Shown here one piece after another: positions 18,792-27,405 of a stretch of 64,000 nucleotides of DNA. Location of the stretch: assembly GCF_040253635.1 (NCBI RefSeq), contig NZ_JBEJGX010000003.1, forward strand, positions 5,605,501 to 5,669,500, read 5' to 3'. Both the position numbers and the translations under genes were made by a program. Numbering within the stretch: position 1 is the first letter of the stretch; each line of letters opens with the position of its first letter. This DNA is from Streptomyces sp. Edi2 (GTDB taxonomy: Bacteria > Actinomycetota > Actinomycetes > Streptomycetales > Streptomycetaceae). Below the pieces are notes generated by a model that did not search any database, had not been told where the DNA came from, and saw nothing but the letters and a program-made list of their open reading frames with translations.

Positions 18792-20785
18792 GCTTCTTCT
18801 CCACGCCTCCCCTTGCGACGCGCCCGCTGAGCGACGCCGTACGGCCCGGCCCCCTGCGGGCCGTACTGCAGATGCGCGCCCTGAGCAAGCTCCTGCTGCT
18901 CGTGCTCGCCGCGGCGGTCCTCGTCCCGCTGCTGCAGGCCAAGTACGGCGCCGCCTGGCCGTCGTCGCTGACCGTCGACGTCTCCGGCCCGCTCGGCAAG
19001 ACCAGCGACTGGATCATCGACAACCGCGACAGCCACTGGCTGTTCGTCTACTTCCTCGGTCACCTCAGCAACGCCGTGGTGATCTCGGTACGCGCCGTCT
19101 ACCTGCTGCTGCTCGCGCTCGGCTGGACCGGCGTCACGGCCGGCGTCACGCTGCTCGCCTGGCGGGTGGCCGGCCCGCGCATCGCCGCCACCGCCCTGAT
19201 CTCCTTCCTGGTCAGCGGCCTGCTCGGCATGTGGGTCCCCACCATGCAGACATTCGCGCTGATGGTCGTGGCGGTCGTCGTCTCGGTCGCGGTCGGCGCC
19301 CTGCTGGGCCTGGCGGCCGGCCTCTCCGAGCGCCTGTTCAGGATCCTCCGTCCGGTCCTGGACACCATGCAGGTGCTGCCTGCCTTCGCCTACCTCCTCC
19401 CCGTCGTGCTGGTCTTCGGCATCGGTGTCCCCGCCGCGCTGCTGGCCACCGTCATCTACGCGGCTCCGCCGATGGCCCGGCTGACCGCACTCGGCCTGCG
19501 CGGCGCCGACCCCGGCGTCCTGGAGGCGGTCTCCTCGCTCGGCGCCACCGGACGGCAGCGGCTGCTGACCGCCCGGCTGCCGCTGGCCCGTAAGGAACTC
19601 CTCCTCGGCGTCAACCAGACGATCATGATGGCGCTCGGCATGGTCGTGATCGCCTCGATGATCGGCGCCGCCGGCCTCGGTGACCGCGTCTACCAGGCGC
19701 TCGCCTCGGTCGACGTCGGCGCCGCGCTCTCCGCCGCCATCCCGATCGTGCTGCTGGCCATCGTCATGGACCGCACCACGGCGGCGGCCGGTGAACGTCT
19801 CGGCGCCGGCGCCGCGGCCACCGGCCCGAAGTGGCTGCGTGGCTGGCAGGCCTGGACGGGCGTCGCGGCGGTCACTGCCGTCCTCGCCCTCGTCGGCCGG
19901 CTGTCCGGCTCCCTGATCTGGCCGGACGCCTGGGCCGTTGACCTGGCCCGTCCCGTCAACGACTTCAAGGAGTGGATGGTCGATCACCTCTACTCCGGTG
20001 TCCCCGTCGTCGGCGGCACCGCCGACTGGGCCGCGCACTTCACCGACTGGGTCCTCAACCCGCTGCGGGACGGCCTGACCGCGCTGCCCTGGTACGGCAC
20101 GCTGCTCATCGTCGCCGCGCTGGCCTGGGTCATCGGCACCTGGCGCACCGCCCTGACCGCCGTCCTCGCGATGGCCGCCATCGGTGTGCTGGGCGTCTGG
20201 AAGCCGTCGATGAACACCCTCTCCCAGGTCATCGCCGCCCTGGCGGTGACCCTGGTGCTGGGCTTCGGCGTCGGCATCCTGGCGGCGGGCAGCAAGCGCT
20301 TCGAAGCGATCCTGCGCCCGGTCCTGGACGTCATGCAGACCATGCCGCAGTTCGTGTACCTGATCCCGGTCGTCGCGCTCTTCGCCGTGGGCCGCGCCCC
20401 GGCCGCCGCCGCTGCCGTGGTCTACGCCCTGCCGGCCGTCATCCGCATCACCACCCAGGGCCTGCGCCAGGTGGATCCCTCCGCCATGGAGTCCGCCCGC
20501 TCGCTGGGCGCCACCCGCTGGCAGATCCTCCGCCAGGTCCAGCTGCCCCTGGCCCGGCCCTCGCTGCTGCTGGCCGTGAACCAGGGTGTGGTCATGGTCC
20601 TCGCCGTCGTCATCATCGGCGGCCTGGTCGGCGGGGGTGCCCTCGGCTACGACGTCGTCACCGGCCTCGCCACCGGAGACCTGGGCCTCGGCCTGGTCGC
20701 GGGTGTGGCCATCGTGTGCCTGGGCCTGATGCTCGACCGGGTCACCCAGCCCACGGAACGCCGCACGACGGGGAAGGGAGCCTGA
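18788..20785 (+). CDS. proW: double permease of the betaine ABC transporter
   Basis: A 665-residue permease containing two complete BPD_transp_1-type domains. The first spans residues ~150-320, with the EAA-like loop GVLEAVSSLGATGRQRLLTA RLPLA. The second spans ~450-640, with the loop MESARSLGATRWQILRQVQL PLA. Most ProW/OpuAB permeases have one such domain and work as homodimers; this fusion would supply both halves in one chain. Roughly a dozen membrane segments are visible. ATG 18788 lies in the ATGA overlap with the small ORF, behind GGGGGCGA. The stop is 2 bp from the binding-protein start. Confidence 0.92.
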   Translation: MSFFSTPPLATRPLSDAVRPGPLRAVLQMRALSKLLLLVLAAAVLVPLLQAKYGAAWPSSLTVDVSGPLGKTSDWIIDNRDSHWLFVYFLGHLSNAVVISVRAVYLLLLALGWTGVTAGVTLLAWRVAGPRIAATALISFLVSGLLGMWVPTMQTFALMVVAVVVSVAVGALLGLAAGLSERLFRILRPVLDTMQVLPAFAYLLPVVLVFGIGVPAALLATVIYAAPPMARLTALGLRGADPGVLEAVSSLGATGRQRLLTARLPLARKELLLGVNQTIMMALGMVVIASMIGAAGLGDRVYQALASVDVGAALSAAIPIVLLAIVMDRTTAAAGERLGAGAAATGPKWLRGWQAWTGVAAVTAVLALVGRLSGSLIWPDAWAVDLARPVNDFKEWMVDHLYSGVPVVGGTADWAAHFTDWVLNPLRDGLTALPWYGTLLIVAALAWVIGTWRTALTAVLAMAAIGVLGVWKPSMNTLSQVIAALAVTLVLGFGVGILAAGSKRFEAILRPVLDVMQTMPQFVYLIPVVALFAVGRAPAAAAAVVYALPAVIRITTQGLRQVDPSAMESARSLGATRWQILRQVQLPLARPSLLLAVNQGVVMVLAVVIIGGLVGGGALGYDVVTGLATGDLGLGLVAGVAIVCLGLMLDRVTQPTERRTTGKGA

Positions 20786-20787
20786 CC

Positions 20788-21780
20788 ATGTCCCGTAAGC
20801 GCACCATGATCATCGGGGCGGCCGCACTGGCCGGCACGGCGGTCCTCTCCGTCTCCTTGTCCTCCTGTGGCAAGGCCGACATGACCAAGCAGACCTCGCC
20901 GTTCGCGGCGGCCAAGGGTTCCAAGTCGGTCACCCTCTCGGTGCAGACCTGGGTCGGCGCCCAGTCCAATGTCGCGGTCGCCAAGTACCTGCTCGAGCAC
21001 AAGATGGGCTACCACGTCGACACCGTCCAGGTGGACGAGATCCCTGCCTGGGACGCCCTCAGCCAGGGCCGGGTCGACGCGATCCTGGAGGACTGGGGCC
21101 ACCCCGACCAGGAGAAGCGGTACGTCAAGGACAAGAAGACGATCACCGCGGGCGGCGGCAACGGCGTCACCGGCCACATCGGCTGGTTCGTCCCCAAGTA
21201 CTGGGCCGACAAGCACCCCGAGGTCAAGAACTGGAAGAACCTCAACAAGTTCGCCAAGCAGCTCCGTACGTCGGAGAGCGGCAACAAGGGCCAGCTGATG
21301 GACGGTTCGCCGTCCTACGTCACCAACGACAAGGCGCTGGTGAAGAACCTCAAGCTGAATTACGAGGTCGTCTTCGCGGGCTCCGAGGCGGCGCAGATCA
21401 CCCAGATCCAGCAGTTCGCCAAGCAGAAGAAGCCCTTCCTGACGTACTGGTACGAGCCGCAGTGGCTCTTCAACCAGGTGCCGATGGAAGAGGTCAAGCT
21501 GCCCAAGTACACCGACGCCTGCGCGGCCAAGGGCGCCAAGGACCCCAAGTCCATCGACTGCGCCTATCCGACCACCCCGCTGCAGAAGTTCTTCAACACG
21601 GAGTTCGCCAAGAAGGGCGGCAGTGCCGCGGCGTTCCTGAAGAACTTCAAGTGGACCAAGGACGACCAGAACGAGGTCTCCGAGTCCATTGCCTCGAGCG
21701 GTCTGTCCGCCGACGAGGCGGCCAAGCGCTGGGTGGACAAGCACCCGGACGTCTGGAAGAAGTGGCTGCCCAAGAAGTAA
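20788..21780 (+). CDS. proX: glycine betaine-binding lipoprotein of the ABC transporter
   Basis: A 330-residue OpuAC-type binding protein. The signal peptide MSRKRTMIIGAAALAGTAVL ends in a lipobox SLSSC, so the mature protein is a lipoprotein on the outer face of the membrane. QTWVGAQSNVAVAKYLLEHK, ILEDWGHPDQEK, VTGHIGWFVPKYW and FLTYWYEPQWLFN show the Trp/Tyr-rich segments that form the cage around the quaternary ammonium group in this family. It is the last gene of the operon, followed by a 17-bp perfect hairpin. Confidence 0.93.
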   Translation: MSRKRTMIIGAAALAGTAVLSVSLSSCGKADMTKQTSPFAAAKGSKSVTLSVQTWVGAQSNVAVAKYLLEHKMGYHVDTVQVDEIPAWDALSQGRVDAILEDWGHPDQEKRYVKDKKTITAGGGNGVTGHIGWFVPKYWADKHPEVKNWKNLNKFAKQLRTSESGNKGQLMDGSPSYVTNDKALVKNLKLNYEVVFAGSEAAQITQIQQFAKQKKPFLTYWYEPQWLFNQVPMEEVKLPKYTDACAAKGAKDPKSIDCAYPTTPLQKFFNTEFAKKGGSAAAFLKNFKWTKDDQNEVSESIASSGLSADEAAKRWVDKHPDVWKKWLPKK

Positions 21781-21819
21781 CCGCTACAAGGGCATAGCCG
21801 CCACAAAGGAACAGCGGAT

Positions 21820-21858
21820 CTCGCGGGCAGTCGCACGGTGTGTGCGACTGCCCGCGAG
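21820..21858 (+). terminator. terminator of the betaine operon
   Basis: CTCGCGGGCAGTCGCAC (21820-21836) pairs perfectly with GTGCGACTGCCCGCGAG (21842-21858) around GGTGT: 17 bp, 40 bp after the last stop. Confidence 0.88.
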
Positions 21859-22082
21859 GGCGTTTCGGGCCGGTGCTCTCCGGTGCTTCCCGGTGCTTCC
21901 CGGTGTTCTCTGGTGCTCTCTGGCGCTCCCCGCTGCCTCTGCCGGGTGCCGACGGGCCCCTACCCGTTCGGGTGTCGCGGGGGCCTTACTCCTTACCCGT
22001 TCGGGTGGCGGGCGGCGAACCGCCGCGCGGCGCGGCGGCAGGCGCAGAAGGCTGGGCAGCCGTCACCGACGAAAGGCCCGCC

Positions 22083-22304
22083 ATGCCGCTCTCGCCGATC
22101 TGCCCCACGCCCGACTGTGACGACGTGCTGTGGAAGGACACCACGCACACCGACACCGACTGGGACAACTGGCGCTGGTGGTGCTGCCGTTGCGACAAAC
22201 AGTGGTACCCGACAGCAGAACAGCTCCAGGAGTACCGCTACGGAGCTGCCGGCAGACCACACCCCTCCGCATATCGGAACCCGAGACCGGCGGCGCGGCG
22301 GTAG
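22083..22304 (+). CDS. small putative zinc-ribbon protein
   Basis: A 73-residue protein with ICPTPDCDDVLW at the N terminus and WWCCRCDKQWYP in the middle. The CPTPDC and CCRC cysteine pairs, with many Trp and Asp residues between, look like a treble-clef or ribbon metal site. Starts at ATG 22083 with a weak AAAGG upstream; the longer in-frame extension is repeat-rich and unconvincing. The preceding 200 bp contain irregular CGGTGCTTCC repeats (about 21871-21935). Function unknown. Confidence 0.6.
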   Translation: MPLSPICPTPDCDDVLWKDTTHTDTDWDNWRWWCCRCDKQWYPTAEQLQEYRYGAAGRPHPSAYRNPRPAARR

Positions 22305-22426
22305 GAGGTCTGCGCGGCGGTAGGAGGCCCGTCCGCTGCGCGGGCGGAGGCCGGGTGACCGGGGCGCCGGGGCTCCGGGGCGCTGGGGGCGGGGCGCCGG
22401 GCGCTAAGGGGGTGTCCCCTCTCGTG

Positions 22427-23401
22427 TCACCCCACCCGCAACAGCAGCTTCCCGGTGCTCTTGCGGCTGCCGAGGAGCCGGTGCGCCCCGGCAGCCTCGG
22501 CGAGCGGGAACTCCGCCGTCACGGGGAGTTCCACGCCCCCTTCGGCGACCGCACCGAAGGCCCGCCCGGCCAGTGCGCGCAGCGCCTCCGGCGCCGTCCG
22601 GGCCAGCGACAGGATGGAGAACCCCGCGACCGAGCGCCCCAGGGGGTAGAGCTCGGGCTGGCCCACCTGCCACGGCTCGGCGGAACTCGCATTCCCGAAC
22701 GACACCAGGCGGCCGAAGACCGCAAGTGCGTCCAGGCTGCGCCGGAAGGTGTCACCGCCGACGGGGTCCAGGGCGAGATCGACGCCCCGTCCGCCCGTGG
22801 CGCGCCGCACCTCCTCGGGGAAGTCCGGGCCGACGAAGACCTCGTCGTAGCCGTAGGAGCGGGCGTGCTCCGCCTTCGAGGCATCCGAGACGACGCCGTG
22901 GACGGCACCCGCCCCGGCCGCCTTCGCCAACTGGCCGGCCACCGTGCCGATGCCGCCCGCCGCGCCCTGCACCAGCACGGTCTCGCCGGCCCGCAGCCGG
23001 CCCACCTCGTGCACCAGGGCGTGCGCGGTGGGCAGCACCGTCGGCAAGGTGGCCGCGGTGCGCAGGCTCATCCCCTGCGGCAGCGGGAACACGCTCGCCG
23101 CGGTGGCGACCACGGTCTCGGCGTACGCGCCGCCGTCCGTGAGCGCAGCGACCTCCTGCCCCGCCCGGAGCCCGTCGACGCCCGTGCCGACCGCGCGGAT
23201 GCGCCCGGAGACTTCCAGGCCCGGCCGGAAGGGCAGGAACGGTACGCGGTAGCCCTCGGCGCGGGCCTTGAGGTCGGCGAAGTTCACCCCGGTGTAGGCG
23301 ACATCGATGCTCACCTCCCCGGGCCCCGGCTCGGGGACGCCGGTCTCCACGACCCTCAGGACCTCGGGACCGCCGTACTCCTGGAACTCCACCGCACGCA
23401 T
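22427..23401 (-). CDS. quinone-oxidoreductase-like MDR family protein
   Basis: A 324-residue zinc-independent medium-chain dehydrogenase/reductase. The start MRAVEFQEYGGPEVLRV is typical of NADPH:quinone reductases. The GroES-like half carries PGLEVSGRIRAVG, and the nucleotide site is VLVQGAAGGIGTVAGQLAKA. ALDPVGGDTF follows. No structural-zinc cysteines are seen. GAGGGGCG precedes ATG 23401. It is divergent from an ArsR-type gene, with three GAACACTC half-sites in the shared promoter, so repression by that protein is likely. Confidence 0.88.
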   Translation of the reverse strand: MRAVEFQEYGGPEVLRVVETGVPEPGPGEVSIDVAYTGVNFADLKARAEGYRVPFLPFRPGLEVSGRIRAVGTGVDGLRAGQEVAALTDGGAYAETVVATAASVFPLPQGMSLRTAATLPTVLPTAHALVHEVGRLRAGETVLVQGAAGGIGTVAGQLAKAAGAGAVHGVVSDASKAEHARSYGYDEVFVGPDFPEEVRRATGGRGVDLALDPVGGDTFRRSLDALAVFGRLVSFGNASSAEPWQVGQPELYPLGRSVAGFSILSLARTAPEALRALAGRAFGAVAEGGVELPVTAEFPLAEAAGAHRLLGSRKSTGKLLLRVG

Positions 23402-23420
23402 GACCGCACACGCCCCTCAC

Positions 23421-23473
23421 GAGTGTTCAATAGAAAGCGAACACTCCGACTGTATGATCTGAATCGAACACTC
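23421..23473. promoter_or_regulatory. ArsR-type operator with three GAACACTC half-sites
   Basis: GAGTGTTC (23421-23428) and its reverse complement GAACACTC (23439-23446) form an inverted pair with a 10-bp gap. A third GAACACTC lies at 23466-23473. The cluster is between the oxidoreductase start and the ArsR-type gene and would cover both promoters. Confidence 0.65.
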
Positions 23474-23567
23474 CGCAAGGGGGCCGGACCCAGGGGGCAG
23501 GCGGCCGCTCTCAGAGGGCCAGGCGTCCAGCAGGCCAGAGGGCCGAGGAGATCGAGGAGATCGAGGA

Positions 23568-23897
23568 ATGCCGGACCGCAGCAGTCACCGCGCCGAACCG
23601 GTGCACATCCACCCCGAGGACGTCCCCGTCGAGACCGCCCTCGCCGCCCTCGCCGACCCCGTACGACTCCAGCTCGTCCGCGAGTTGGCCGGCTCCGCCG
23701 ACTGGTCGCACAGCTGCGGCAGCTTCCGTGTCGAGGTCGGCAAGGCCGCGCTGAGCCACCACTTCGGCGTACTGCGCGCCGCGGGCCTGGTGGAACAGCG
23801 CGACCAGGGACCCAAGCGCCTCAACCGCCTGCGCCGCGAGGAATTCGACGCCCGCTTCCCGGGGCTGCTCGGGCTGGTGCTGCGCGAGGAGGGGTAG
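23568..23897 (+). CDS. ArsR-family winged-helix repressor
   Basis: A 109-residue regulator. VETALAALADPVRLQLVREL is the N-terminal ArsR helix pair, and GKAALSHHFGVLRAAGLVEQ is the recognition helix followed by the wing (RDQGPKRLNRLRREEFDARF). Only one Cys, in HSCGSF, is present and no CxC metal-sensing loop is visible, so a redox or small-molecule signal is more likely than arsenite. GATCGAGGA precedes the ATG. It is divergent from the quinone-reductase-like gene, its probable target. Confidence 0.88.
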   Translation: MPDRSSHRAEPVHIHPEDVPVETALAALADPVRLQLVRELAGSADWSHSCGSFRVEVGKAALSHHFGVLRAAGLVEQRDQGPKRLNRLRREEFDARFPGLLGLVLREEG

Positions 23898-23981
23898 GGC
23901 GGGCCGCCGGGCCGACGGGCCGCCGGGCCATCGGACCGCCAGGCCACTGGCTCGCCGGGCCAGGCCGGCAGTAAGTTGGCC

Positions 23982-25421
23982 TCACGCCTGCTCGTTCCGG
24001 CGCCTGTTCCGCGGCAGTGTGAGCGTCGTCCCCGCCGTCAGTACGAGCCCGGCCGCCGCGAGCAGCATGCTCCACCGCATTCCGGCCAGGAACGTGTCCG
24101 CCCCCGCCACCAGCGCCCCGAAGACCGCCACCGCGATCGCTCCGCCGACCTGGCGGCCGGTGTTGAGCACGGCGGACGCGGTGCCTGCCCGGTCCGCGGG
24201 CACCGCGTCGAGCAGCATGGCGGTCAGTGCCGGCACGGTCAGTGCCCCGCCGAGGCCGACCGGCACCATCAGCGCCGCCACCGCCCACACCGGGGTGTGC
24301 GCGCCGACCCCGAGCAGCGCCAGCAGCCCGGCCGCGCCGACCAGTTGTCCCGCCACCATCGGCACCCGCGGGCCGAACCGCGCGGCCAGCTTCGCCGAGA
24401 CCAGGTTCACCACGGCGACCAGCGCCGTCATCGGGATGAACATCAGGCCCGCGTGCAGCGCCGACTGCCCGCGCTCCTGCTGGAGATACAGGCTGAAGAG
24501 GAACACCCCTCCGTAGTAGGCGGCGTTGAGCATGAAGCCGACCACCAGGGACACCGCCACCACCCGCGAGCGGAACAGCGGCAAGGGGAGCATCGGGTGC
24601 GCGCCCCTGGCCTGCGAGGTGAGGAAGGCGGCTGCCGCGGCGGCGGCCACCATCAGCGACGTCACCACGAGCGGCCGGCCGAAGCCCTTGTCGCCGCCCT
24701 CGATCACGCCGTATGTCAGTGCGCCCATCGCGACCACCGCCGTCACCTGCCCGACCACGTCCAGCCGTGCGGGCAGCCGCGGGGAGGCCGGCACCCGGGC
24801 CAGCAGGGCGAGCGCCAGCAGGCCCGCCGGGAGGTTGACGAAGAAGATCCACCGCCAGCCCACGGTCGCGGTGAGCGCCCCGCCGAGCACCGGCCCGGCC
24901 GCCACCGCGACCGCGCCGCCCACGGTCCAGACGGCGATCGCCTGCGCCCGCTTCGCCTGGTCGGGGAAGCCCTGCCGGACCAGCGCCAGCGACGCCGGCA
25001 TCATCACCGCTGCCGCGGCCCCCTGCAGCAGCCGCGCGGCCACCAGTACAGCGAGGTTGGGCGCCAGGCCGCACGCGGCCGAGGCCAGCGCGAAGAGCAC
25101 CAGCCCGCCGCCGTACGCCTGCCGGGCCCCGATGCGGTCGGAGAGGGCGCCGGCGGAGAGCATCAGGGCGGCGAATATCAGCGTGTATCCATCCACCATC
25201 CACTGCAGGCCGGACATGCCGCCGCCGAGGCTGCGGCCGATGTCGGGCAGCGCGACGGTGACGATCAACGCATCCAGCGAGATGAGGAAGAAGCCGAGCA
25301 GGGCGGCGCCGAGCACCATGGTGGATCCACCCCGGGCCACCGCCGTCGCATCCGCTGCGGCGCCGGCCGCAGCGGAGGACGTGAGCGGGGGCTTGAGTGA
25401 GGGCTTGAGCGGGGATTGCAT
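23982..25421 (-). CDS. MFS drug transporter, DHA2 (EmrB/QacA) type
   Basis: A 479-residue pump with about 14 membrane segments. Diagnostic pieces are LDALIVTVALPDIGRSLGGG (motif D1 of the 14-TMS family), the motif A loop GALSDRIGARQAYGGGLVLF, and motif C around GGAVAVAAGPVLGGALTATV with WRWIFFVNLPAG. Start at ATG 25421, which has CAGGAG upstream; 11 further codons upstream are less likely. The SDR gene lies 87 bp upstream on the same strand, so the pair probably forms one unit controlled by the divergent LysR regulator. Confidence 0.92.
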   Translation of the reverse strand: MQSPLKPSLKPPLTSSAAAGAAADATAVARGGSTMVLGAALLGFFLISLDALIVTVALPDIGRSLGGGMSGLQWMVDGYTLIFAALMLSAGALSDRIGARQAYGGGLVLFALASAACGLAPNLAVLVAARLLQGAAAAVMMPASLALVRQGFPDQAKRAQAIAVWTVGGAVAVAAGPVLGGALTATVGWRWIFFVNLPAGLLALALLARVPASPRLPARLDVVGQVTAVVAMGALTYGVIEGGDKGFGRPLVVTSLMVAAAAAAAFLTSQARGAHPMLPLPLFRSRVVAVSLVVGFMLNAAYYGGVFLFSLYLQQERGQSALHAGLMFIPMTALVAVVNLVSAKLAARFGPRVPMVAGQLVGAAGLLALLGVGAHTPVWAVAALMVPVGLGGALTVPALTAMLLDAVPADRAGTASAVLNTGRQVGGAIAVAVFGALVAGADTFLAGMRWSMLLAAAGLVLTAGTTLTLPRNRRRNEQA

Positions 25422-25508
25422 CTGGGCACTCCTGAGACACCTTGAGGTGTGCAAGCGAGACGGGAGGTGGGAAGTGGCAGGCTTGCTGCCGTCAGCTCCT
25501 TGTTGCCG

Positions 25509-26357
25509 TCACCCCGATGTGTCGAAGTCGGTCCCCCGGGAGACCTTCTCCCACGCGGCGAGCTCGGCCCGCACCGAGTCCAGGTGCCCGACGAGGAAGT
25601 CCACCGCGTCGCCGCCGAGGGCGAGCCGCAGCGGGGTTTCCTCGGCGTCCAGGGCCAGCCGGATCGCCGCCGCGGCCTTCACCGGGTCCCCGGGCTGGGC
25701 GCCGTCGCCGTCCTGCGCCAGCTTCCGGGTGGCGCCCACCTTCTCCGCGTACGCCGGGTGCTCCTGGGAGAAGTAGGCCGCGCCCTTGCCGAACAGGTTG
25801 GTGCGGAACGCGCCGGGCTCCACGATCAGCACCTTGATGCCGAACGGTGCCACCTCGTCGGCCAGTCCCTCCGACAGCTGCTCCAGCGCCGCCTTGGTCG
25901 CGCTGTACGCGGAGAACCCGGCGAAGGACAGCTGTCCGCCGAAGCTGCTGATGTTCACGATCGATCCGCTGCCCCGCTCCCGCATCTGCGGAAGCAGCGC
26001 CCGGGTCAGCCGCGCCGGGCCGAACACGTGCAGCTCGAACAGGTCGCGCAGCTCCCGGTCGGTGGTCTCCTCGAACGCCCCGACCTGCGTGCGCCCCGCG
26101 TTGTTCACCAGCACGTCCACCCGGCCGTAGCGAGCCAGGACGTCAGCGGCCACCGCGTCGATCCGCTCGCCGTCGGTCACGTCCAGGCCGATCGCCTCCA
26201 CCCGGTCGGGGTGCGCGGCGACCAGGTCGGCCAGCGCCTCGGTCCGCCGGGCCGTGCCGATCACCGTGTCGCCGGCGGCGACCGCGGCCTCCGCGATGGC
26301 CCGCCCGAATCCGCTGCTCGCACCGGTGACCAGCCAGACCTTGCCGTGCTCTGTCAT
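25509..26357 (-). CDS. short-chain dehydrogenase/reductase
   Basis: A 282-residue classical SDR. The cofactor loop TGASSGFGRAIA, DVT, LVNNAGRTQVGAFEE, the catalytic Ser in NISSFGG, and YSATK (Tyr and Lys) are all present. After that, VEPGAFRTNLF and a ~70-residue C-terminal region resemble oxidoreductases of the YdfG/retinol-dehydrogenase-like group. GGGGAGACGAAGAG precedes the ATG. It is divergent from the LysR gene, its likely regulator. Substrate unknown. Confidence 0.93.
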   Translation of the reverse strand: MTEHGKVWLVTGASSGFGRAIAEAAVAAGDTVIGTARRTEALADLVAAHPDRVEAIGLDVTDGERIDAVAADVLARYGRVDVLVNNAGRTQVGAFEETTDRELRDLFELHVFGPARLTRALLPQMRERGSGSIVNISSFGGQLSFAGFSAYSATKAALEQLSEGLADEVAPFGIKVLIVEPGAFRTNLFGKGAAYFSQEHPAYAEKVGATRKLAQDGDGAQPGDPVKAAAAIRLALDAEETPLRLALGGDAVDFLVGHLDSVRAELAAWEKVSRGTDFDTSG

Positions 26358-26473
26358 CTCTTCGTCTCCCCGTCGCTCTCGTCAACTGCCGCCCGGGGCC
26401 TGCCCGGTGACAGCTCTCATCCTTCGCCGGAATACGGGGCCACGTCCAAGACCTGTCGTGATAGCTATGAGTT

Positions 26474-27388
26474 ATGGATGTCCATGGGCGCGATCTGCGC
26501 TACTTCGCCGCTGTCGCCGAGGAGTTGAACTTCACCCGGGCCGCCGAGCGGCTGTTCGTCTCCCAGCCCGCGCTCAGCAAGCAGATACGGATGCTGGAGA
26601 AGCAGGTCGGCGCGGATCTGTTCCACCGGGACCGGCGGGCGGTGCGGCTGACCGGGGTGGGCGAAGCCCTGCTGCCGCACGCCCGCGGGATGCTGGCCGC
26701 CTGGGAGGCCGCCGAGGCGGCGGTGGAGGAGGCGAGTGCCGCCGAGCTGCACACCCTGGTGATCGGCATGTCCACCAGCCCGGGTCGCGGGCTGCTGCCC
26801 GCGCTGCGCACCCGGCTGGTCTCCCGGTATCCGCAGGCACGGCCCGTCCTGCGGCAGGTCAACTGGGCCGACCCCAGTGCCGGGTTGGCGGACGGCTCCA
26901 GCGATGTCGCCTTCGTCTGGCTGCCGCTGCAGGACGGCGACCGCTACCGGCACGCAGTGGTGGCCCAGGAACCACGCCTGGTGGCACTGCCGCAGGGACA
27001 CCCCCTGGCGGCGCGGGCAGCAGCCGATGGCGAGGGGGCGGTGGACTTCACCGAACTCCTCGACGAGCCGTTCCTCGCCCTCCCCTCCGAGGCCGGCCCG
27101 CTGCGGGACTACTGGCTGGCCCTGGACGCCCGGGACGGCCGCGCGCCGCTGATAGGCGGGGTGGTGGGCAGCGCCGAGGAGACGTACGAGGCGGTCGCCA
27201 ACGGCCAAGGCGTGGCACTTCTGGCCACCGGCAACGCCCCGCTGGTCGTCCGCGACGAGGTGATCGCCGTGCCGGTCCGCGGCATCTCCCCCTCCCGTCT
27301 GGCGGTAGCCGCCCGCCGGGACGACGAGCGGCCCTTGGTGGTGGCCTACCTGGCCGCGGCGGCAAAGCTGGTAGTCGGCACCTCCTGA
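26474..27388 (+). CDS. LysR-family transcriptional regulator
   Basis: A 304-residue LTTR. The winged helix-turn-helix is RYFAAVAEELNFTRAAERLF VSQPALSKQI (residues ~9-38), followed by the linker helix and a two-lobe effector domain beginning LVIGMSTSPGRGLLPAL. The palindrome ATAGCTAT at 26461-26468 lies directly before the start and may serve autoregulation. No Shine-Dalgarno is visible, so the mRNA may be leaderless. It is divergent from the SDR/MFS pair, which is the classic LysR target arrangement. Confidence 0.93.
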   Translation: MDVHGRDLRYFAAVAEELNFTRAAERLFVSQPALSKQIRMLEKQVGADLFHRDRRAVRLTGVGEALLPHARGMLAAWEAAEAAVEEASAAELHTLVIGMSTSPGRGLLPALRTRLVSRYPQARPVLRQVNWADPSAGLADGSSDVAFVWLPLQDGDRYRHAVVAQEPRLVALPQGHPLAARAAADGEGAVDFTELLDEPFLALPSEAGPLRDYWLALDARDGRAPLIGGVVGSAEETYEAVANGQGVALLATGNAPLVVRDEVIAVPVRGISPSRLAVAARRDDERPLVVAYLAAAAKLVVGTS

Positions 27389-27405
27389 ACGGGGCGTGCT
27401 GGTCG

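Noticed and set aside
22305..22426. GGCGGTAGGAGG-like repeats after the zinc-ribbon gene
   Set aside because: Too short and irregular to call, with no gene.
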